A stretch of DNA of 63,792 bases. Source: Lacticaseibacillus porcinae. Lineage in GTDB: Bacteria > Bacillota > Bacilli > Lactobacillales > Lactobacillaceae. The stretch is from positions 1 through 63,792 of the forward strand of contig NZ_RHNS01000015.1 in the NCBI RefSeq assembly GCF_003946305.1. Reading direction: 5' to 3'. Of this stretch, positions 34,755-44,414 are shown one piece after another (position 1 is the first letter of the stretch; every line of letters begins with the position of its first letter). The translations under genes and the position numbers were made by a program. The notes below the pieces were generated by a model. The model was given only the letters and a program-made list of their open reading frames with translations. It did not search any database and was not told where the DNA came from.

Positions 34755-36077
34755 ATGAATCATTATGATGTGATCATTATTGGGGCAGGACCTGCTGGGG
34801 TCGCTGCTGCAAGTGCACTAGCCGACCATAAGCGGGTGATGATTTTTGAACGCGATCTTTGGGGTGGCACTTGTCCAAACCGCGGTTGTGATCCAAAGAA
34901 AATGTTGTATCGCGCCGCCGAATTGAAAACAGCGACTCGCGACATGCAACCAGCTGGGGTACGCGGTGAACTGACGATCAACTGGCCAGAACTCATGGCG
35001 CACAAGCGCAGTTACACCAACACAGTACCAGGTGGGACACTCACTGGCTTACATGCTTCAGGGGTCAACACCCGCCATGGGGAACTTGAATTTATCAATC
35101 GCTACACTGTGTCATTAGGTGGTGATTTATTTGATGCTGATGACATCATCATCGCGACTGGTCGCAAACCATCAATACCTGATATTCCAGGTGCTGATTT
35201 ATTGAAAACTTCTAATGAATTCCTTGATTTGGATCAACTGCCGCAGCGGATTGCGTTTATCGGTGCCGGCTATGTGTCAGTTGAACTGGCGAATATCGCT
35301 GCGGCGGCAGGCGCTGAAGTGCACATCATCAACCGCTCAGAAACGATTTTACGGGGGTGGGATCAACGGGCGACGGCGACATTGAAACAAGCCATGACCA
35401 GTGCCCATATTCACTGGCATGATAATATTCACCTCACTAGCGTTGGCAAATCTGACCTTGGTGTGTGGCTTCATGGCGACGACAATTTCAGTTTAAATGT
35501 GAATGCGGCATTTGCTGCGACTGGTCGCTCTGCAGATCTGGGGATCGATTTATCGCCGATCGGCTTAACCATGACGCCAAAAGGGTTGCCTGTTGATCAA
35601 TTCATGCAAACTAAGATCCCTCACATTTATGCGATCGGGGATGCTGTTGATAAAACGCAACCGAAGCTTACGCCAGTGGCTAGTTTTGAAGGCCGCTATA
35701 TCGCCAAGCATTTGTTAGGGATGAGCGAACCGATCCAATACCCAGTGATCCCAGAAATCGTGTTTGGTACCACTGAAATTGCGCGCGTCGGCATGGATGT
35801 CGCCGTTGCTAAAGCAGATCCTGAACGTTATCAAGTGTTCGATCAACCAGTGTCGACGTGGTACACTTATCATCGACAACTCGATGATACCGCGCGCGTG
35901 GTCACCATCACCGATCAACACACCGGCTTATTAGTCGGCGCGTTAGTGGTGGGGTTACATGCAGAAGAATTGATCAATCAATTCACTTTGATCATTCAAC
36001 AACACCAAGCCTTTGATCCGCAAAGCATGTTGTTTGCTTATCCCAGCGCTTCTAGTGATTTACAATATCTGCTTTAA
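34755..36077 (+). CDS. Glutathione-reductase-like FAD/NAD(P) oxidoreductase
   Basis: A 440-aa two-dinucleotide-fold flavoprotein. FAD binds at IIGAGPAGVAAAS; the redox disulfide is Cys40/Cys45 in GGTCPNRGCDPKK; NAD(P) binds at FIGAGYVSVELANIAAAAG; the second FAD contact is IYAIGDAVD. The dimer-interface end reads LFAYPSASSDLQYLL where glutathione reductase and lipoamide dehydrogenase have a His-Pro pair, so the usual catalytic His is replaced by Tyr. A disulfide substrate is likely but unidentified. It follows the importer operon by 47 nt. Confidence 0.85.
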   Translation: MNHYDVIIIGAGPAGVAAASALADHKRVMIFERDLWGGTCPNRGCDPKKMLYRAAELKTATRDMQPAGVRGELTINWPELMAHKRSYTNTVPGGTLTGLHASGVNTRHGELEFINRYTVSLGGDLFDADDIIIATGRKPSIPDIPGADLLKTSNEFLDLDQLPQRIAFIGAGYVSVELANIAAAAGAEVHIINRSETILRGWDQRATATLKQAMTSAHIHWHDNIHLTSVGKSDLGVWLHGDDNFSLNVNAAFAATGRSADLGIDLSPIGLTMTPKGLPVDQFMQTKIPHIYAIGDAVDKTQPKLTPVASFEGRYIAKHLLGMSEPIQYPVIPEIVFGTTEIARVGMDVAVAKADPERYQVFDQPVSTWYTYHRQLDDTARVVTITDQHTGLLVGALVVGLHAEELINQFTLIIQQHQAFDPQSMLFAYPSASSDLQYLL

Positions 36078-36088
36078 AGGAGCTTTTT

Positions 36089-36274
36089 ATGTCTGCCTAT
36101 ACTTCAATTCTTGTGATCTCAGCGGTGATCCTAGCGATTATTTTCGGTTTTATTTTTGCGATCGGCCGCAAATTCAAATCAGAAAATCCCGGCTTCGGCA
36201 AAGCGATGATGATCGTCGGCGTCGTTGGTGCAGTGGTTTGCGTGATCGCTGGGATCGTTGCGGCGATGTTGTAG
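36089..36274 (+). CDS. Small two-helix membrane protein, 61 aa
   Basis: Two membrane helices at about 5-27 and 40-60 are joined by a basic loop GRKFKSENPGFGK. A good AAAGGAG site precedes the ATG, and the gene follows the flavoenzyme by 11 nt, so it is likely cotranscribed. I do not recognise the family. Confidence 0.75.
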   Translation: MSAYTSILVISAVILAIIFGFIFAIGRKFKSENPGFGKAMMIVGVVGAVVCVIAGIVAAML

Positions 36275-36279
36275 TCACA

Positions 36280-36308
36280 TTGACATCGCTTTAATCATCT
36301 ACTATCAT
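36280..36308 (+). promoter_or_regulatory. trpS promoter
   Basis: A perfect TTGACA and a TATCAT are 17 bp apart, just upstream of T-box Stem I. Confidence 0.85.
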
Positions 36309-36325
36309 GAAGATTAACGTCAAAG

Positions 36326-37570
<1,245 letters not shown>

Positions 37571-37576
37571 TCAATC

Positions 37577-37620
37577 AAAATAGGATCGCAAAGCTGAATT
37601 GGCTTTGCGATCCTATTTTT
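37577..37620 (+). terminator. trpS terminator
   Basis: A long stem (AAAATAGGATCGCAAAGC and complement) ending in a five-T run. Confidence 0.92.
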
Positions 37621-37674
37621 GTGGGGCCGTGATTTGAAGACTTGATCTCTGAACGAAGAAAAGTTGTGGGCGAA

Positions 37675-37899
37675 GATGATTGGGCAAAACGAAGGTGAAC
37701 TGGACCATTGCCTGTGGCAGTAAAATCAAGTGAAACGCCGCTTTGTGGCGGTTCGCGCAGATTTTACCGGCAGAATTTGAAACAAAGCGATGTTCTTTGG
37801 TTCAAATTCTAGACGAAAGAACATCGGCGGGCTTTGCCGATTTCTGCAGTCGGCCGCACTGGCAACTGGTCCAGTTCACCGTAGTGACGCCAAATCGTC
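37675..37899. repeat. Dispersed palindromic repeat, copy B
   Basis: Diverged copy of the element at 19728-19943. The closing arms are GGTGAACTGGACC (37694) and its complement GGTCCAGTTCACC (ending 37880). Compared with copy A, two base pairs in this stem changed on both sides, which keeps the pairing. Shared inner blocks include GGCAGAATTTGAAACAAAG and GGTTCAAATTCTAG. It fills the gap between the trpS terminator and the mupG stop; no protein is encoded. Confidence 0.75.
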
Positions 37900-37928
37900 G
37901 GCGTCCACAGCTTTTCGCACTGTGACGG

Positions 37929-39017
37929 TTAGTTGATGAACTTGAATTTGCTCCAAGGCTTGATGAAATCGAGCAACATCAATTCTTCTGGGGCAATGCT
38001 GCCGATTTTGTTTTTCCGTGGTTCTTGGTGTGGCTTCAAAATGATTTGCAGTTCATTTTTGTAAATGCCGAAGTTGTCATTGCCGACCACCACGTCACCA
38101 GGTTGGAAGGTGATGTCGTTGTCATGTGGGGCATTCGGCACCGCTTTGTAAGTCACCCGAGAAATTGTGGAGCGGATCGCGTTAGGGTTGATGTCGCCGC
38201 GGCGGAAGTGTTGTGGGGTCAAAGCGATCGTTTTTTCAATGTCATTGACCTGGTCGACAAAGTCAATGTGAAATTGTACTTGATAGCGGTCCATGTCAGC
38301 TAAAGCTTTGAGTTCTGCTTCGCTGGCATAGGCATTGCCAATGATCACATCATCGATCAAATTCGAGGCAAATAAGTGCTTGGCTTGCACTTCGATCGGC
38401 AAATAGCGATCAGCTTCAAGCGTTGGCAAGCCGTCGTTGACATTCCATGGCCCCATGTTGCCGACTTGGCTGGCGACAAAGGCCGCTGAGTGAATGTTGA
38501 ACTTCCGGAAACGTTCAGAGCAAACTTTGAAGAAGTCATAAGGCAAGGCAGTACCGACTTGCGGATAGAAGTTGTGACACCCATATAAAAAGGCAGTGTT
38601 AGCTTGATAGCTAATAATGTTGTTTAAGTAATCCACATTGTTGGACATGTTCAACTCAATGATCAAGCCATAAGGATTATAAGACAGCATCGCTTCAGTG
38701 GCGCCGTCAAAGCCTTGATCTAAGCGAATGCCAGCCACATGGAGATCGGCAAAGAATTTCAAATCGGAATATGAAATGCCAAGTTGATCAAAAATGCGTG
38801 GCGACACGTCTAAAATGGTTTGATAACCGAGGTCGTTGCCGACATCGATAATTTTTTGATATTTGGCTTGCGTGGCGGCTTTTGATTCACCAGCTTCCAA
38901 CATGCTCATAAAGATGCGAGTGAAGCCGTATTTGTGGCCCAGTTCCAAGTATGCTTTGTTTGCTTCAAAATCACTGTGATCAGGATAAATGGAAAGTCCT
39001 AATTGTCTCATTGTCAT
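37929..39017 (-). CDS. mupG: 6-phospho-N-acetylmuramidase MupG (DUF871)
   Basis: A 362-aa protein of the DUF871 family, known in Staphylococcus aureus as MupG, which hydrolyses MurNAc-6-phosphate-GlcNAc inside the cell. The N-terminal LGLSIYPDHSDFEANKAYL, RIFMSMLEA and GIRLDQGFDGA barrel segments, then CHNFYPQVGT, are characteristic. A small C-terminal domain starts near 265. The ATG at 39017 follows ACGGAGG. It is downstream of murK on the minus strand (25-nt gap), divergent from murQR. Location agrees with muropeptide salvage. Confidence 0.9.
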   Translation of the reverse strand: MTMRQLGLSIYPDHSDFEANKAYLELGHKYGFTRIFMSMLEAGESKAATQAKYQKIIDVGNDLGYQTILDVSPRIFDQLGISYSDLKFFADLHVAGIRLDQGFDGATEAMLSYNPYGLIIELNMSNNVDYLNNIISYQANTAFLYGCHNFYPQVGTALPYDFFKVCSERFRKFNIHSAAFVASQVGNMGPWNVNDGLPTLEADRYLPIEVQAKHLFASNLIDDVIIGNAYASEAELKALADMDRYQVQFHIDFVDQVNDIEKTIALTPQHFRRGDINPNAIRSTISRVTYKAVPNAPHDNDITFQPGDVVVGNDNFGIYKNELQIILKPHQEPRKNKIGSIAPEELMLLDFIKPWSKFKFIN

Positions 39018-39041
39018 GGTGAAATGACCTCCGTATTAGAT

Positions 39042-39932
39042 TTATTTTAACCACCGCTGCCAAAAAATCACGCCGCGGCTATTGTTGGTGGTGACCACCA
39101 CCGGTTGAATTTGTGGGTATTGGGCTTGCACTGTCGCAATCAACGCTTCACGAAACATCGCGTTATGCGTCAACACCGATCCAGATAATGCCAGTTGCAT
39201 CGGTGCCGGTTGTTGATAGCGGGCCAACAAACCTAAACATTCGCCGCCTAGTGCTTCAGCCGCATGAGTGATGATCGCCGTTGCCGCTGAATCGCCACTG
39301 TCAGCTGATTCAGCGATTTTAGCCGCAAAAGCGGCAATGGTTTCGCGAGAAAGTTGATAATACTGACGGACTGCCGCTTTCATGTCGTCTGCATGTAGCA
39401 ATTCACACATCAGCGTTTGTAAGGCACTATCGCGTTTGCGATCATAATCGTCTAGCGCCTGTTTCATCGCGGCTTCGCTGATCTTATACGCACTGCCAGT
39501 GTCGCCGAGCAACTGCCCCCAGCCGCCGAAGCGTGTGATTTGGCCTTGTTGGCGACCGTAGACGATCGAGCCAGTCCCGGCGATGATCAAAGTGCCATCT
39601 GCGCCTTCCAAACCGTTGAGCAAAGCCAGTTGAGCATCGGAAATGACTGCAGTGGGCAGATGGAACGTCGCTTCTAATTCTTGGGCGACATCTGCGGCGT
39701 TATTGGTGGTTTCCACACCGGCGATACCAATGAGCACTTGGCTACAAGGCTGATCGGCTAATTGTGTGGTCAACGCTTGGATCACTTGCTTGAGGTTGAT
39801 CAACGTTTGCGTATCATTTAAAAAAATATTTCCTGGTCCAGCAGTGGTTTGGGCTAATAGTTTCCCGTCAGCTTGCCAAGCACTCCCCACAATATGGGTG
39901 CCGCCGCTATCGATCCCGATTAAATAAGTCAT
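39042..39932 (-). CDS. murK: MurNAc/GlcNAc kinase (BadF/BcrA ATPase family)
   Basis: A 296-aa sugar kinase of the ASKHA fold. The phosphate-1 loop is IGIDSGGTHIVGSA and the phosphate-2 region is IIAGTGSIVYGR; GGWGQLLGDTGSAYKISEAAM follows as in N-acetylglucosamine kinases. MurK phosphorylates MurNAc (at C6) and GlcNAc after transport without phosphorylation. GAGGAAAG precedes the ATG. A promoter (TTGAAA-16-TAAAAT on the minus strand) is visible. It leads the mupG unit and diverges from the murQ operon. Confidence 0.87.
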   Translation of the reverse strand: MTYLIGIDSGGTHIVGSAWQADGKLLAQTTAGPGNIFLNDTQTLINLKQVIQALTTQLADQPCSQVLIGIAGVETTNNAADVAQELEATFHLPTAVISDAQLALLNGLEGADGTLIIAGTGSIVYGRQQGQITRFGGWGQLLGDTGSAYKISEAAMKQALDDYDRKRDSALQTLMCELLHADDMKAAVRQYYQLSRETIAAFAAKIAESADSGDSAATAIITHAAEALGGECLGLLARYQQPAPMQLALSGSVLTHNAMFREALIATVQAQYPQIQPVVVTTNNSRGVIFWQRWLK

Positions 39933-39981
39933 GTGCTTTCCTCACTTTAATAACTGATGATCCGCCTTTGTTTACCCTTAC

Positions 39982-40009
39982 ATTTTAACGAATGGAAATC
40001 TTTTTTCAA
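39982..40009 (-). promoter_or_regulatory. Promoter of murK-mupG
   Basis: On the minus strand TTGAAA and TAAAAT are 16 bp apart. It lies back to back with the promoter of the esterase-murQR unit, in an AT-rich divergent region. Confidence 0.6.
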
Positions 40010-40016
40010 GCTTTTG

Positions 40017-40045
40017 TTGAATTTTATGTTTTTTTGTTTTATAAA
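40017..40045 (+). promoter_or_regulatory. Promoter of the esterase-murQR operon
   Basis: TTGAAT and TATAAA are separated by 17 bp in the AT-rich divergent region. Confidence 0.65.
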
Positions 40046-40101
40046 TAGCATGAAACGGATTTTCTTTTATTTGACATGAATATGAGAAAGGAAGGGACAA
40101 A

Positions 40102-40821
40102 TTGGCTCATTTGACCTTAACTCGCGCGTCAACCATTTTAGCCAATCAAATGACCATTCACGTGGTCATGCCAGACACCTTACCGGATCAGCCATTACGT
40201 ACATTATGGCTGTTTCATGGGTTAGGGGATGATGGTTCCGGTTGGTTGCGCAAAACGATGATCGAACCTTTAGCGATCAAAGCTGGCATCGCGGTGGTGA
40301 TGCCAGCAATGGCTCGCAGTTTTTATCGCAACAGTCCCGGCGCCTTATATGGCGATTATTTGGAACAAGAAGTTTTTGCTGGCATGCGGCAATTGTTGCC
40401 GTTGAGTCGCCGCTCGGAAGATAATTTTATTGCCGGCAACTCAATGGGCGGCTTTGGTGCGATGCAATATGCTTGTGCACATCCTGAACAATTCAGTGCA
40501 GTGGCGGCGTTATCGCCAGTGTGTGATCTATCAGTGGTGCCGACGATCATGCCAGATTATCAACATGTTTTTGAAGCGCCGATTCAAGACGACCTGCTTG
40601 AACAAACCTTCCGCCACAGCGATTTGCTCGCATTGAAGCAGTTGCGGTGGTATCACGGCGAGGGGCTTGATGATTTCATGAAAGCCGATAACGATCGCTT
40701 CAATATTTTTTTAACGCAAACATTAGGTCTCAATGTCACTTACCGCACGACCCCAGGAAGCCATGATTGGTTTTACTGGGCCCAAGCGATCACCGATGTG
40801 TTTGCTTGGTTATTTGATTAA
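40102..40821 (+). CDS. Alpha/beta-hydrolase esterase (tributyrin esterase/EstA type) in the MurNAc operon
   Basis: A 239-aa serine esterase. The nucleophile is Ser114 in AGNSMGGFGA, the catalytic His is His221 in TPGSHDWFYW, and the acid is probably the Asp in GEGLDDFMKADN; WLFHGLGDDGSGW forms the oxyanion region. This resembles lactic-acid-bacterial tributyrin esterases and esterase D. The start is TTG at 40102, preceded by GAAAGGAAGGG. It heads the operon with murQ 13 nt downstream. One possible role is removal of O-acetyl groups from salvaged muramic acid; this is inference. Confidence 0.85.
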   Translation: MAHLTLTRASTILANQMTIHVVMPDTLPDQPLRTLWLFHGLGDDGSGWLRKTMIEPLAIKAGIAVVMPAMARSFYRNSPGALYGDYLEQEVFAGMRQLLPLSRRSEDNFIAGNSMGGFGAMQYACAHPEQFSAVAALSPVCDLSVVPTIMPDYQHVFEAPIQDDLLEQTFRHSDLLALKQLRWYHGEGLDDFMKADNDRFNIFLTQTLGLNVTYRTTPGSHDWFYWAQAITDVFAWLFD

Positions 40822-40834
40822 GGAGTTAATACCC

Positions 40835-41731
40835 ATGGAAAAACCAACAGAAGCCCGAAATCCCGCTACTAGCCATATCGATACCATGAGCACCCAAGCA
40901 ATCTTGCAAGTGATCAACCAACAAGATCAGCAAGTGCCCAAAGTGATCGCCGCACCCAAAGTGATGACGCCACTGACCACAATCACTGATCAAGTGGTCG
41001 AATCTTTGCGCAACGGTGGGCGTTTATTTTATATCGGCGCTGGTACCAGTGGTCGCCTCGGCGTATTAGATGCTGCCGAATGTGTTCCAACTTATGGGAC
41101 CTCCCCAGAACTGGTGCAAGGATTGATCGCAGGCGGTCAAAAAGCCATGACGGAAGCTGTCGAAGGGGCTGAAGATAGTGCCGTTGGCGGTGCCGATGAC
41201 CTCAAAGCCCATCAGCTGTCAGCAAAAGATTTTGTCTTAGGATTAGCCGCGTCTGGTCGTACGCCTTATGTCATCGGCGGGTTAGATTATGCGCGTTCGA
41301 TCGGGGCAAAAACTGGGGCGTTAGCTTGCAATCCTGATGCTGAAATCTCCAAACACGCAGACACCGCGATCGAAGCGGTGGTCGGCCCTGAAGTGGTGAC
41401 TGGCTCCACGCGAATGAAAGCCGGCACCGTTGAGAAATTGTTGTTAAATATGCTGTCAACGACAGTGATGATCAAGCTAGGGAAAGTCTATGGGAACTTG
41501 ATGGTTGATGTGAAAGCCACCAACTTGAAGCTGATCGATCGGGCTAAGCGGATCATCGCTGATGCCACAGGGGCGGATTTTGACACTGCCGCGGATTATT
41601 ATGAACGCGCTCATCATGAACCAAAAATTGCGATCGTAATGTTAGAAGGTCACGTGGATTACGCCCAAGCGACTGCTGCATTAAAGGCAGCTGATGGGTT
41701 TATTGCCCGTGCGCTACACGCATTGAATTAA
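40835..41731 (+). CDS. murQ: N-acetylmuramic acid 6-phosphate etherase MurQ
   Basis: A 298-aa SIS-domain enzyme that cleaves the lactyl ether of MurNAc-6-phosphate to give GlcNAc-6-phosphate and lactate. Conserved features are YIGAGTSGRLGVLDAAECVPT, with a catalytic glutamate, EGAEDS with the second glutamate, and GSTRMKAGTVEKLLLNM. The ATG at 40835 follows AAGGAG. An upstream extension overlapping the esterase is rejected. murR follows after 16 nt. Confidence 0.97.
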   Translation: MEKPTEARNPATSHIDTMSTQAILQVINQQDQQVPKVIAAPKVMTPLTTITDQVVESLRNGGRLFYIGAGTSGRLGVLDAAECVPTYGTSPELVQGLIAGGQKAMTEAVEGAEDSAVGGADDLKAHQLSAKDFVLGLAASGRTPYVIGGLDYARSIGAKTGALACNPDAEISKHADTAIEAVVGPEVVTGSTRMKAGTVEKLLLNMLSTTVMIKLGKVYGNLMVDVKATNLKLIDRAKRIIADATGADFDTAADYYERAHHEPKIAIVMLEGHVDYAQATAALKAADGFIARALHALN

Positions 41732-41747
41732 AAGGAGAAGTGATCAC

Positions 41748-42605
41748 ATGTCTGTGAATGGTCGCATTTTAAATGCTCGCGGTGATTTGTCTAAAGCGGA
41801 GATCAAAATTGCTGATTACATTTTGGCGCACCCGCGAGACGTCATTAACATGACCGCTTCAGAACTGGCAAAAGAAGCAGGGTCTAGTCCGGCAACGGTG
41901 ATCCGGTTGACCAAAAGCCTCGATATCGAAGGTTTCACTACCTTGAAGATCTTGTTGACGGCAGACATCACCAAGAATCAATCAGTCCCGCAAGATTATG
42001 CTGATATCACCCCTAACGAAGACTTAGATTCGATCAAAGACAAATTGCTCGCCAGTGCCTTGCAATCGATCCGTGAAACCACTGATCAAGTCAACGCCCA
42101 AGAAGTGTCGGAATTGATCAAAGCCGTGGCTTCCGCTAAGCAATTATTTGTCTTTGGGATCGGCGCTTCTGGCTTAGCCGCGCAAAACATTTGTCAAAAA
42201 TGGAACCGCATCGGCTATCCCACTGTCGCAGATGACGATTTAAATAACTTATTACCCAAAATGGTCAATGCTCAACCAGGGGATGTGTTATGGGTGATCT
42301 CAAATTCAGGGGAATCACCGGAAGCATTAGTTGCCGCCAAATTTGCCCGAGAAATCGGCATTAAGTTGGTGTCTTTGACGCGCTTTGGGAACAACTCTTT
42401 AGCCAAAGCCTCAGATATTGCGGTGCATACCTCTCAACCAAAAGAAACGCCAAATCGGATTGCCGCAACCAACTCACTGTTAGCCCAATTTATGATCATC
42501 GATATTATTTTCTATGACTTTGTCAGCAACAATTTTGAAGCCAGTTCTGTGGCGTTAGAGAATTCCCATAAAATCGTTCGCGATTATAAACGCCAATTAG
42601 GCTAA
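41748..42605 (+). CDS. murR: MurR/RpiR family regulator
   Basis: A 285-aa regulator: an N-terminal RpiR helix-turn-helix (SKAEIKIADYILAHPRDVIN, SELAKEAGSSPATVIRLTKSL) and a C-terminal SIS domain (FVFGIGASGLAAQNICQKW, WVISNSGESPEALVAAKFA) that would sense a phosphosugar such as MurNAc-6-phosphate. Placement between murQ and the transporter gene identifies it as the local MurR. A palindrome before the transporter promoter is a candidate operator. Confidence 0.92.
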   Translation: MSVNGRILNARGDLSKAEIKIADYILAHPRDVINMTASELAKEAGSSPATVIRLTKSLDIEGFTTLKILLTADITKNQSVPQDYADITPNEDLDSIKDKLLASALQSIRETTDQVNAQEVSELIKAVASAKQLFVFGIGASGLAAQNICQKWNRIGYPTVADDDLNNLLPKMVNAQPGDVLWVISNSGESPEALVAAKFAREIGIKLVSLTRFGNNSLAKASDIAVHTSQPKETPNRIAATNSLLAQFMIIDIIFYDFVSNNFEASSVALENSHKIVRDYKRQLG

Positions 42606-42649
42606 TATTGTAAACGAATAAAATAATAATTCCTTGTTTAAACTTTTTT

Positions 42650-42687
42650 GAATTAATTCTTGAAATTTAATTTTAACCTGCTACAAT
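42650..42687 (+). promoter_or_regulatory. Promoter and candidate MurR operator before the PTS gene
   Basis: The perfect palindrome GAATTAATTC (42650-42659) abuts the -35 TTGAAA (42660-42665); the -10 TACAAT follows after 16 bp (42682-42687). The palindrome position fits repression by an RpiR-type protein, but binding is inferred. Confidence 0.55.
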
Positions 42688-42756
42688 TCAAAATGAAGAC
42701 GATTACATGTCTTCAAGTCGAACTTATTCATACTCACATTACAAGGAGTGATTACT

Positions 42757-44073
42757 TTGGACAAAACAATGAAATGGGTCGAAAAGCGACTTGTTCCACC
42801 AATGGCGAAGATCGGGACCCAACGTCATCTGCTTGCCATCCGTAACGGGGTTGTTTCGTCACTGTCCTTGATTTTGATCGGGACGTTCTTCATGGTGTTT
42901 ATCAACTTGCCAATTGCCGCATGGGCCAAGTTTTTAGCACCATACTCTGCAACTATCGTTTTGCCATACCGCATGACCATGGGCTTGATGGCCATTTACG
43001 CCACCTTCGTCATGGGGCAAGACCTCGCCAAGTCATACAAGCTTGATGGGGTCACCGGTGGGATCTTGTCACTGGGTGCTTTCTTCATGTTACAAATGCC
43101 AGTTAACGTGCTGACCCCAAAGTCTGCACCACTTGGCTTTGTCATCCCAATGAGCTCATTAGGGGCTTCTGGGATGTTTGCTGGGATCTTGGCGATGATT
43201 TTTGCGGTTGAAACTTATCGCTTCTTCAAGACTCACAACATCACCATCAAAATGCCTGAACAAGTGCCACCAGCGGTATCACGTTCTTTTGAAGCCTTGA
43301 TCCCTGGGGCTGTGATCATCACTTTTGTTTGGTTGATCCGCGACGTTGCCGGCTTTGACGTCAACGCGGCATTATTATCTTTGTTCCAACCTTTGACCAA
43401 CATTTTAGGCAATAACTTGTTAGGTGCCTTACTCCCAATGTTCTTGATCCACTTGCTGTGGAGCTTCGGGATCCACGGGATGTCCATCGTCGGTTCTGTG
43501 GTTCGCCCAATGTGGTTGATCATGTTGAATGCCAACGGCGATGCTTTAGCTAAAGGCACTGCTGCGACGAAGTTACCTTACATCGCGCCAGAACAATTCT
43601 ATCAATGGACAGTTACCATTGGTGGTGCTGGGGCAACGCTTGTGGTTGCGATTTTGTTCTTGACCATTTGCAAGTCCAAGTTCTTAAAAGAAGTCGGTCG
43701 CTTCTCCATTATTCCTGGGATCTTCAACATTAACGAACCAATGATTTTCGGGGCACCAATGATGTTGAACCCATACATGTTCATTCCATTTAACTTAGTG
43801 CCACTGATCTTGACGACAATTTCATACTTCGCCGTTAAGTTCGGGTTAGTCAACGGCTTCACCACGATCCCTGCATGGACGCTGCCAGCACCAATTGGTG
43901 GGTTCTTATCTGCTGGGAACGACTGGCGGATGATCGTCTTGATCTTGTTCAACATGTTTGTGGCCTTCATCATCTACCTGCCATTTGTTAAAGCATATGA
44001 CAACAAGATGTACCTTGATGAACAAAGTGGTCATGGTAAACTGGATGAAGATACTACCGAAGCTGCTAACTAG
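42757..44073 (+). CDS. PTS EIIC permease (Lac/cellobiose family)
   Basis: A 438-aa membrane protein with about ten helices and the EIIC_Lac style (RNGVVSSLSLILIGTFF, PGIFNINEPMIFGAPMMLNP). It would be the membrane channel of a phosphotransferase system; no EIIA or EIIB is encoded beside it, so those parts must come from elsewhere. Known MurNAc permeases (MurP) are glucose-family EIIBC proteins, so this one may carry MurNAc-GlcNAc or a beta-linked disaccharide instead, in keeping with MupG. The start is TTG at 42757, 8 nt after AAGGAG. The substrate is inferred from context. Confidence 0.87.
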   Translation: MDKTMKWVEKRLVPPMAKIGTQRHLLAIRNGVVSSLSLILIGTFFMVFINLPIAAWAKFLAPYSATIVLPYRMTMGLMAIYATFVMGQDLAKSYKLDGVTGGILSLGAFFMLQMPVNVLTPKSAPLGFVIPMSSLGASGMFAGILAMIFAVETYRFFKTHNITIKMPEQVPPAVSRSFEALIPGAVIITFVWLIRDVAGFDVNAALLSLFQPLTNILGNNLLGALLPMFLIHLLWSFGIHGMSIVGSVVRPMWLIMLNANGDALAKGTAATKLPYIAPEQFYQWTVTIGGAGATLVVAILFLTICKSKFLKEVGRFSIIPGIFNINEPMIFGAPMMLNPYMFIPFNLVPLILTTISYFAVKFGLVNGFTTIPAWTLPAPIGGFLSAGNDWRMIVLILFNMFVAFIIYLPFVKAYDNKMYLDEQSGHGKLDEDTTEAAN

Positions 44074-44095
44074 AATTTGAATTGAGGGATGCCTG

Positions 44096-44362
44096 ATGTT
44101 ATATTGGTTGATCATTTTCGTCGGATTTTTATTACTCTTTGCGCTTGCGCAATGGCTGATCGCGGTATTAAAGCGGAAGAATATTAAAATCAATCGTTGG
44201 GTTTGGGCCTGGGCTGCATTTTTGGTCATGATCATTCCTTATGCGATTTGGCCACATTTGAATAACATTGTCAGTGCTATTCTATACGGGCTGTGTGCGA
44301 TTTGTGCGATCACCTTTATGATCGAGGAGCACAGTTACTTCTTAGTCAAAGGGCATATGTAA
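44096..44362 (+). CDS. Small membrane protein, 88 aa
   Basis: Three hydrophobic segments at about 2-25, 36-53 and 56-77; nothing else is recognisable. GAGGGA precedes the ATG, 22 nt after the PTS gene, and a terminator follows, so it closes the murein-sugar operon. A role in that pathway is possible only by position. Confidence 0.7.
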   Translation: MLYWLIIFVGFLLLFALAQWLIAVLKRKNIKINRWVWAWAAFLVMIIPYAIWPHLNNIVSAILYGLCAICAITFMIEEHSYFLVKGHM

Positions 44363-44371
44363 ACTCAACGG

Positions 44372-44399
44372 AAGTGTCGTCTGCGGACGGCACTTTTTT
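44372..44399 (+). terminator. Terminator of the PTS transcription unit
   Basis: AAGTGTCGTC pairs with GACGGCACTT (one wobble), with a six-T run. Confidence 0.85.
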
Positions 44400-44414
44400 C
44401 GATCATTGCTGGAC

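Noticed and set aside
40052-40068. Possible cre site before the esterase gene
   Set aside because: The CG dinucleotide is one base out of register with the cre consensus.
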